Of a DNA stretch of 13,775 nt, positions 1 through 4,563 are shown piece after piece. Numbering within the stretch: the stretch's first letter is position 1; each line of letters starts with the position of its first letter. The notes beneath the pieces were generated by a model. The model saw only the letters and a list, made by a program, of their open reading frames with translations. It was not told the origin of the DNA and did not search any database. The position numbers were made by a program, and so were the translations under genes. Source of the DNA: Candidatus Gallimonas intestinigallinarum (GTDB taxonomy: Bacteria > Bacillota_A > Clostridia > Christensenellales > Borkfalkiaceae); NCBI GenBank assembly GCA_019116405.1, contig DXBS01000082.1:1-13775 (forward strand), in the 5' to 3' direction.

Positions 1-1740
1 GTCTCCCTCATCGGCGACGGTTCGACGGGCGTCATGTTCAACGTCGCAGGCATGCAGCCCCTGATGCCCTACCTTTTGGGCAAGCCGCACCCCCTCGGCA
101 AGCGCTTGTGCAACGTGCAGGGGTGCGTCAGGACGGTGGATATCGAGTCGGTCGGCGACGCCTCCCACTTCACCTTCTTTGAGATGATGGGCAACTGGTC
201 GCTGGGCGACTACTTCAAGAAGGAAAAGACCGCCTGGACGTACGAACTGCTCACCACCGTCTACGGTCTCGACGGGGACAAGCTTTGCTCCACCGTCTTT
301 GAGGGCAACGATGCCGCACCCCGCGACGAGGAGACGGCGTCCCTGCTCAAAGGGCTCGGCATCAAACCGGAGCACATCTTCTACCTGCCCAAGTCGGACA
401 ACTGGTGGGAGCTGGAGGGCACCGTCGGCACGCCCTGCGGGCCGGACAACGAGTGGTTCTATCCCATCGATCCCGAAAAGGAGAACCCCGTGTTCCCCGA
501 CGACTACGTCGAGATCGGCAACGACGTCTACATGCAGTACCGCAAGACGGAGACGGGGTACGTCCCGCTCGAGAACAAGAACGTCGATACGGGCTTCGGG
601 CTGGACAGAATGCTGCTCTTCCTCAATGGGCTGCACGACGGATACAAGACAGACCTGTTTGCGGGCGCGATCCACACGTTGGAGACGCTCACGGGCAAGA
701 ACTATGACGCGGACGAGGTCGCACGCAAGGCGATGCGCATCGTCGCCGATCATACCCGCACGACGGTCATGCTCATCGGTGACGTCAACGGCATTCTGCC
801 CTCCAACACGGGCGCGGGCTATATCCTGCGCCGTCTCATGCGCCGCGCCATCCGCTATTGCAGACAGCTGGGCGTCGAGCCGGCGTCCGCCATGTGCGCC
901 GTCGCCGCCGAGTTCATCGACGAGGTGTACGGCGAGGCATATCCGCTGCTCGTCGGTAAAAAGGATTATATCCTCGACGAGATCAAGAAGGAAGCGGAGC
1001 GCTTCGAAGCCATGCTGGAAAAGGGCATGACGGAGTTTGAAAAGTGCATCGCGGGTATCGAGCGCAAGAACGCGTTCATGGCGCAGAAGGACCCCGCGTA
1101 TGTTCCCGAGACGGTCATCGGCGGCAAGCAGGCGTTCCGCCTGTACGATACCTACGGCTTCCCGCTCGAGCTGACCGAGGAAATGGCGGCGGAGCGCGGC
1201 TACGGCGTGGACCGCGCGGGTTTTGACGCGGCGTTCAAGGAGCATCAGGAGAAGAGCCGCGGCGACCTGCACGCGGGCGACGCGAAGGGCGGTCTGGAGA
1301 GCCATTCCGAGCAGGCGACGCGCTACCACACCGCGACCCACCTTCTCAACGCGGCGTTAAAGACGGTGCTCTCGCCCGACGTCAACCAGAAGGGCAGCAA
1401 TATCACCGACGAGCGCATGCGCTTCGACTTCAACTTCTCGCGCGCCATGACGCCCGAGGAGATCAAGGCGGTCGAGGACCTCGTCAACGAGAAGATCAGA
1501 GAGGATATCCCAGTCGTCTACAGGGAAATGAGCCTGGAGGAGGCGCGCGCCGAACACTTTGTCGGCGTGTTCGACAGCAAGTACGGCGACGTGGTCAAGA
1601 CGTACTCCATCGGCGAGTTCTCCAAGGAGATGTGCGGCGGCCCGCACGTCGCGCACACGGGCGAGCTGGGACACTTCAGGATCGTCAAGGAACAGTCCTC
1701 CTCCGCCGGCGTGAGAAGGATTAAGGCGATACTGGAGTGA
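1..1740 (+). CDS. alaS: Alanyl-tRNA synthetase, 5'-truncated by window; short form without C-Ala domain
   Basis: Attaches alanine to tRNA-Ala in the cytoplasm and edits mischarged tRNA. The reading frame is open from base 1, so the start lies upstream; comparison with remembered AlaRS sequences suggests roughly 35-40 residues are missing. In the 579 visible residues, class II motif 2 lies around residues 43-62 (R44, FFEM ending at M62), motif 3 is GFGLDR at 198-203, and the typical AlaRS stretch ADHTRT...NTGAGYILRRLMRRAIR follows. The editing (SAD) domain carries the zinc-binding HTATH (H443, H447) and CGGPH (C545, H549); most AlaRS have CGGTH. The protein ends with SSSAGVRRIKAILE and TGA, immediately after the SAD domain. 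The oligomerisation/C-Ala region that brings bacterial enzymes to about 870 residues is absent. No continuation is visible in the following sequence, so this looks like a natural short form, not a frameshift. Confidence 0.96.
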   Translation, partial: VSLIGDGSTGVMFNVAGMQPLMPYLLGKPHPLGKRLCNVQGCVRTVDIESVGDASHFTFFEMMGNWSLGDYFKKEKTAWTYELLTTVYGLDGDKLCSTVFEGNDAAPRDEETASLLKGLGIKPEHIFYLPKSDNWWELEGTVGTPCGPDNEWFYPIDPEKENPVFPDDYVEIGNDVYMQYRKTETGYVPLENKNVDTGFGLDRMLLFLNGLHDGYKTDLFAGAIHTLETLTGKNYDADEVARKAMRIVADHTRTTVMLIGDVNGILPSNTGAGYILRRLMRRAIRYCRQLGVEPASAMCAVAAEFIDEVYGEAYPLLVGKKDYILDEIKKEAERFEAMLEKGMTEFEKCIAGIERKNAFMAQKDPAYVPETVIGGKQAFRLYDTYGFPLELTEEMAAERGYGVDRAGFDAAFKEHQEKSRGDLHAGDAKGGLESHSEQATRYHTATHLLNAALKTVLSPDVNQKGSNITDERMRFDFNFSRAMTPEEIKAVEDLVNEKIREDIPVVYREMSLEEARAEHFVGVFDSKYGDVVKTYSIGEFSKEMCGGPHVAHTGELGHFRIVKEQSSSAGVRRIKAILE

Positions 1741-1783
1741 GGGTTCACGAATTTTCTCACGCAAAGGCGCAATTCCGTGATCT

Positions 1784-1828
1784 GAGGGGGAGATGCGGGC
1801 GCGTATAAGCTGACCGCATCTCCCCCTC
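1784..1828. terminator. Perfect 15-bp hairpin after alaS
   Basis: GAGGGGGAGATGCGG (1784-1798) is the exact reverse complement of 1814-1828, with a 15-nt loop. It starts 44 bases after the alaS stop. No T-run follows, so if it ends alaS transcription it is not a canonical intrinsic terminator; it may instead protect the 3' end. Confidence 0.55.
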
Positions 1829-1829
1829 T

Positions 1830-1869
1830 CGCCGCAAACGGGAAGGGCTTACAATTATAGTTTGCGGCG
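1830..1869. repeat. Inverted repeat, 10-bp arms
   Basis: CGCCGCAAAC (1830-1839) pairs perfectly with GTTTGCGGCG (1860-1869) across a 20-nt loop. It follows the 1784-1828 hairpin by one base, giving two stacked hairpins after alaS. Function is unknown; it may be part of the alaS 3' end. Confidence 0.5.
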
Positions 1870-1915
1870 ATTCACCCTCTCTCTCAAGCGCTGGACGCGC
1901 AAATAGGGGCGCGCT

Positions 1916-1999
1916 GGCGCAGGGAAACCCTGCTTGCGCCGTGATTATAGCAAAGGGCGCAAAAGCGTGGTTTTGCTTGCGCCGTAATTGATAGCAAAG
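1916..1999 (+). repeat. Two exactly abutting tandem hairpin units
   Basis: Unit 1 is 1916-1955 (40 nt) and unit 2 is 1956-1999 (44 nt). Both begin with GGCGCA, which pairs with TGCGCC further on (1935-1940 in unit 1; GGCGCAA/TTGCGCC at 1956-1962 and 1977-1983 in unit 2). Both share the 3' part TGCTTGCGCCGT[G/A]ATT with an optional G, then ATAGCAAAG. The apical parts differ completely (GGGAAACCC against an AT-rich stretch). The stem and 3' tail are conserved while the loop is not. I see no coding potential here. Confidence 0.6.
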
Positions 2000-2000
2000 G

Positions 2001-2170
2001 CTTCCCCCTCGGGGCGAATGTGTGCGTTATGCAGACAGCCGCGGTGCGGCTTCTGCGCACACATGAGCTTAGCGATTTTGCATTTTTGACGCAAAATCGC
2101 TGACCGAAGCACAAGGTCTACTTGTGCGAGACAGCTCCGCCGCAGGCGGTGATGAGGGGTTTGTGGAAAG
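2001..2170 (+). repeat. Structured dispersed repeat, copy 1
   Basis: Bases 2001-2134 recur inverted at 13109-13242 with 128 of 134 identities, and 2133-2170 recurs in direct orientation at 13018-13055 with 38 of 38. Read on the + strand it folds into consecutive hairpins. H1 is 2018-2064: ATGTGTGC/GCACACAT, bulge GTTAT, GCAGA/TCTGC, bulge C2036, AGCCGC/GCGGCT with triloop GGT. H2 is 2071-2101: AGCGATTTTGC/GCAAAATCGCT with a 9-nt loop. H3 is 2109-2127: GCACAAG/CTTGTGC with loop GTCTA. H4 is 2137-2149: CCGCC/GGCGG. The part after 2134 resembles the TGATGAGGGG-type interspersed repeats I recall from gut Clostridia genomes. It could be a MITE-like element or a structured RNA. Confidence 0.8.
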
Positions 2171-2228
2171 CGGACAACTACTGCGCGTAAAACAATAAAT
2201 ACCATAGAACCATACAAAGGAGCAAACA

Positions 2229-2798
2229 ATGACGGAATTGGAAAAGATGAAGGCGGGGCAGCTGTACGACTACTCCGACCCCGAGATCTTTGCGGCGCAC
2301 GTGCGAGCGGTGGAGCTGTGCGACGAATACAACGAGACAAAGCGCACCGAGATGTCACGGCGCGAGGAGATCCTGCGCGAATTGTTCGGCCGGCTTGGCA
2401 AAAATCCCGTTGTCGAGAAGAATATCCGCGTCGATTACGGCTTCAACCTGCGCGCGGGCGACAATTTCTTTGCCAATTATGACTGTGTCTTTCTCGACTG
2501 CGCACCCATCACCTTCGGTGACAATATCTTCATCGCGCCCCAGTGCGGCTTCTATTCGGTCAATCATCCGCTGGACGCCGCCACGCGCAACAAGGGCGTG
2601 GAAAAGGGGCTTTCCATCACAGTGGGCAGCGACGTCTGGTTCGGCGGCGGCGTCAAGGTCATGCCGGGCGTCACGATCGGCGACAACGTCGTCATCGGCG
2701 GCGGCAGCGTGGTCGTCAAGGATATCCCCTCTGACAGCCTCGCCGTCGGCAATCCCGCAAGGGTCGTCAAAAAACTCCCGCCGCGCGAGAAAAATTAA
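2229..2798 (+). CDS. Maltose/galactoside O-acetyltransferase family protein
   Basis: 189-residue acetyl-CoA-dependent sugar O-acetyltransferase of the Maa/LacA/NodL type. The N-terminal residues 3-55 form the family's helical cap (MKAGQLYDYSDPEI). From about residue 65 the protein is a left-handed beta-helix of hexapeptide repeats. SVNHPLD contains the expected catalytic His113, and the C-terminal stretch PGVTIGDNVVIGGGSVVVKD leading to GNPARVVKKL is diagnostic. The length matches the family norm of about 185-200. ATG 2229 is preceded by AGGAG at 2218-2222 with good spacing. The gene is monocistronic: 430 bp of non-coding repeats and hairpins precede it and a strong terminator follows. The acceptor sugar cannot be read from the sequence. 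No clear sigma-A promoter was found between the repeat and the gene. Confidence 0.93.
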   Translation: MTELEKMKAGQLYDYSDPEIFAAHVRAVELCDEYNETKRTEMSRREEILRELFGRLGKNPVVEKNIRVDYGFNLRAGDNFFANYDCVFLDCAPITFGDNIFIAPQCGFYSVNHPLDAATRNKGVEKGLSITVGSDVWFGGGVKVMPGVTIGDNVVIGGGSVVVKDIPSDSLAVGNPARVVKKLPPREKN

Positions 2799-2811
2799 AA
2801 TTTATTTGTCT

Positions 2812-2855
2812 GCGGCGCGGGGGAAGGTAATTCGCCTTCCCCCGCGCCGCCTTTT
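2812..2855 (+). terminator. Rho-independent terminator of the acetyltransferase gene
   Basis: A perfect 16-bp GC-rich stem, 2812-2827 with 2835-2850, has a 7-nt loop (TAATTCG) and is followed by CTTTT. It starts 14 bases after the stop codon. Confidence 0.88.
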
Positions 2856-2989
2856 ATAGTTTGTAAAGTACGATTGACACGATCGCAGGGCGCAAGCTGC
2901 ATTTTCGTGCGGTTTGGGGCGGGAAAAGATATGTTCGCAAAATTTTTTTGAAAAACGCAAAAAAACTCAATTTCGCGAGGCAAAACAGC

Positions 2990-3018
2990 TTGACGGAATT
3001 TTTGCGAAAGCCTATAAT
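2990..3018 (+). promoter_or_regulatory. Sigma-A promoter of rplM-rpsI
   Basis: TTGACG (2990-2995), a 17-bp spacer and a perfect TATAAT (3013-3018) predict a transcription start near 3025. Upstream, 2935-2975 has repeated A- and T-tracts that could act as an UP element. The rest of 2856-2989 shows no other feature I can support. Confidence 0.9.
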
Positions 3019-3024
3019 GAAACA

Positions 3025-3132
3025 GTAATCATCGGATAAAGGGGTTAAACCCGCCCGCTCTTCCCCGTTTTGCGGGTCAACCGAGGCAATTTTCAACAAT
3101 AGAACCATCGAATCCCAAGGAGTCAAAGACTT
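3025..3132 (+). promoter_or_regulatory. Structured 5' leader of rplM-rpsI, possible autoregulatory L13 leader
   Basis: The leader is about 108 nt. ACCCGC (3049-3054) pairs with GCGGGT (3072-3077), and GGTT (3043-3046) with AACC (3079-3082), giving one extended stem-loop with a pyrimidine-rich loop. An L13 leader motif is known from Firmicutes at this place. I recognise the position and the presence of structure, not a consensus match. The Shine-Dalgarno AAGGAG is at 3117-3122. Confidence 0.45.
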
Positions 3133-3564
3133 ATGAAAACCTATATGGCAAACGCCCGGACGGTCGAGAGAAAATGGTACGTCGTCGATGCGACGAACGT
3201 CCCCCTCGGCAGGCTCGCGTCCAAAGTCGCATCCATCCTGCGCGGGAAGAATAAGCCTTCCTATACGCCCAACGTGGATACGGGCGACTTCGTCATCATC
3301 ATCAACAGCGACAAGGTGCTGCTCACCGGCAAGAAGCTGGAGAACAAGTACTACCGCTATCACACGGGCTACATCGGCGGACTCAAGGAAGTCGCGTACG
3401 GCAAGCTGATCGCAGAGAGAAGCGATCTTGCAGTCTACGAGGCAGTCCGCGGCATGCTGCCCAAGAACTCTCTCGGCAGACAGATGATCAAGAAACTTCG
3501 CATCTACAAGGGCGCGGAGCACAACCACGCGGCGCAGAAACCCGAAGCGCTGAAACTTTTCTGA
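3133..3564 (+). CDS. rplM: 50S ribosomal protein L13
   Basis: 143 residues, the normal length for bacterial L13, an early-assembly 23S rRNA-binding protein. Characteristic stretches run the whole length: ERKWYVVDA near the N-terminus, [22 protein letters not shown], then [43 protein letters not shown] and the C-terminal [17 protein letters not shown] 3133 follows AAGGAG with a 10-nt gap; a second in-frame Met at codon 5 ([11 protein letters not shown]) is a less well placed alternative. First gene of the conserved rplM-rpsI operon, 13 bases before rpsI. Confidence 0.98.
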   Translation: MKTYMANARTVERKWYVVDATNVPLGRLASKVASILRGKNKPSYTPNVDTGDFVIIINSDKVLLTGKKLENKYYRYHTGYIGGLKEVAYGKLIAERSDLAVYEAVRGMLPKNSLGRQMIKKLRIYKGAEHNHAAQKPEALKLF

Positions 3565-3577
3565 GTGAGGTTACGGT

Positions 3578-3991
3578 ATGGCAAAGGTAAACGCGAAGAA
3601 AAAATTGCAATTCTGGGGCACGGGTCGTCGTAAGAAGGCGATCGCCCGCGTCAGGCTCATCCCTTCGGGCAGCGGCGCCATCGTCATCAACGACCGCGCG
3701 CTGGAGGATTACTTCCCCATGGGCACCCTTCAGTACATCGTCAAGCAGCCCCTTGCCGAGGTCTCGGCGGAGGGCAAGTATGACGTCTACGTCAACGTCA
3801 TCGGCGGCGGTTATACCGGTCAGGCAGGCGCCATTCGTCTCGGCATTGCAAGAGCGCTTCTTCAGTCCGAGCCCGAAACGCGCCCCGCACTCAAGAAGGC
3901 GGGCTTCCTGACGCGCGATCCCCGCGTCAAGGAGCGCAAGAAGTACGGCCTCAAGAAGGCACGTCGCGCGCCTCAGTTCTCCAAGCGTTAA
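3578..3991 (+). CDS. rpsI: 30S ribosomal protein S9
   Basis: 137 residues. S9 binds the head of the 30S subunit and its C-terminal tail reaches the P-site tRNA. The [15 protein letters not shown] start, ALEDYFP, the glycine-rich [19 protein letters not shown] and the basic end [22 protein letters not shown] are all classic; the terminal SKR is the universally conserved tRNA-contacting tail. About ten extra N-terminal residues ([10 protein letters not shown]) precede the conserved core. The start has GAGG at 3567-3570, 7 nt upstream, just behind the rplM stop, so the two genes are co-transcribed from the promoter at 2990. A terminator follows within 11 bases. Confidence 0.98.
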   Translation: MAKVNAKKKLQFWGTGRRKKAIARVRLIPSGSGAIVINDRALEDYFPMGTLQYIVKQPLAEVSAEGKYDVYVNVIGGGYTGQAGAIRLGIARALLQSEPETRPALKKAGFLTRDPRVKERKKYGLKKARRAPQFSKR

Positions 3992-4001
3992 AATTTGGAA
4001 A

Positions 4002-4034
4002 AGAGACCTGTCCTGCGGGACAGGTCTTTCTCTA
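4002..4034 (+). terminator. Rho-independent terminator of rplM-rpsI
   Basis: AGACCTGTCC (4004-4013) pairs perfectly with 4018-4027 around a TGCG tetraloop; two further pairs extend the base. It is followed by the pyrimidine-rich tract TTTCTCTATT. Confidence 0.87.
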
Positions 4035-4075
4035 TTCTCCGTGCGCGCCGCCTTCAGGCGGCGCGCACGGAGAAT
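4034..4075. repeat. Perfect 19-bp hairpin between rpsI and the convergent small gene
   Basis: ATTCTCCGTGCGCGCCGCC (4034-4052) pairs without a mismatch with 4057-4075 around loop TTCA. It abuts the rpsI terminator. No T-run follows on either strand (CATATTG on +, AGAGAAAG on -). It may back up rpsI termination and end transcription from the minus-strand gene 4137-4421. Confidence 0.7.
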
Positions 4076-4136
4076 CATATTGTTTTGCACCGTCCGAAAA
4101 GCAGGAAGGTAACTTGTTTGTCGGCTTCGGGCGCGG

Positions 4137-4421
4137 TTATTTGTTCTTTTCTGCGTTTTTGCTGATGCGCTCGTGCCGCGCAAGAAAATCTGTGAGGGCA
4201 CGCACGTTGCGCTCGCCCTGCGCCGTCTGCTGCGGCGCCTGATCCGCCTGCGGCTTTGTTGTCGGCGGCGGGGACGGGACGGGCGTTTGCGGCGGGGAAG
4301 GCTGCGTATCCTGCGCGACAGTGCCTGCCTTGGCATCGGTTGTGTCCTGCGGTGCGTCCGCCTGCAGGCGCGAGAGTGCGGAAAGGGCGTCGAGCAGCTC
4401 AAAAATGCCGAATTTTTCCAT
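4137..4421 (-). CDS. Small hypothetical protein, Pro/Gln-rich middle
   Basis: 94 residues, function not recognised. Residues 1-20 (MEKFGIFELLDALSALSRLQ) look like an amphipathic helix. Residues 21-70 are a low-complexity Pro/Gln/Thr/Ala linker (for example PPQTPVPSPPPTTKP). Residues 71-94 form a basic helical end, ALTDFLARHERISKNAEKNK. I recall similar helical ends (FL.RH..IS) in short uncharacterised Clostridia proteins. ATG 4421 has GAGG 8 nt upstream. An in-frame ATG at 4472 would add 17 residues but has no good ribosome binding site. The gene is convergent with rpsI and divergent from the lipoprotein gene. The terminal helices suggest genuine coding, but the length and low complexity limit certainty. 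Confidence 0.6.
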   Translation of the reverse strand: MEKFGIFELLDALSALSRLQADAPQDTTDAKAGTVAQDTQPSPPQTPVPSPPPTTKPQADQAPQQTAQGERNVRALTDFLARHERISKNAEKNK

Positions 4422-4482
4422 GTTGTCAACCTCTTTTTTGCAAATTTTCTCAAAGAAAACCGCAACATTCACGGGTTTTTGA

Positions 4483-4511
4483 TTGCCAAAACCCCTGTTT
4501 TAGTATATAAT
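4483..4511 (+). promoter_or_regulatory. Sigma-A promoter of the lipoprotein gene
   Basis: TTGCCA (4483-4488), a 17-bp spacer and a perfect TATAAT (4506-4511) predict transcription from about 4518 and a leader of about 46 nt. An in-frame ATG at 4510 lies inside the -10 box and therefore cannot be the start codon. Confidence 0.85.
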
Positions 4512-4530
4512 GAAATGCGTATCGTTAGAA
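4502..4530 (-). promoter_or_regulatory. Possible divergent promoter of the small minus-strand gene
   Basis: On the minus strand TTCTAA (4525-4530) is followed by 17 bp and TATACT (4502-4507). The -10 box is good, the -35 poor. It overlaps the -10 box of the plus-strand promoter by two bases. Confidence 0.35.
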
Positions 4531-4563
4531 CGGGAATTCCCGCAAGATCGAAGGATTGTTTCC

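Noticed and set aside
1784..2149. CRISPR array
   Set aside because: The hairpin repeats are not regularly spaced, there are only two tandem units, no spacer pattern and no cas genes.
1741..2228. T-box or other known riboswitch before the acetyltransferase
   Set aside because: I could not find a T-box sequence, specifier loop or another riboswitch consensus in the interval.
1884..2358. Minus-strand reading frames of 76 and 137 codons across the non-coding gap
   Set aside because: They are translations of the dispersed repeat and hairpins, run into the start of the acetyltransferase gene, and have no ribosome binding site. Frames of this kind are typical spurious calls over repeats.
2875..2905. 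TTGACA at about 2875 as a second rplM promoter
   Set aside because: No acceptable -10 box at 16-18 bp; the promoter at 2990-3018 is far better.
2854..3528. Minus-strand 224-codon frame over rplM
   Set aside because: Antisense to the unmistakable L13 gene and its promoter region.
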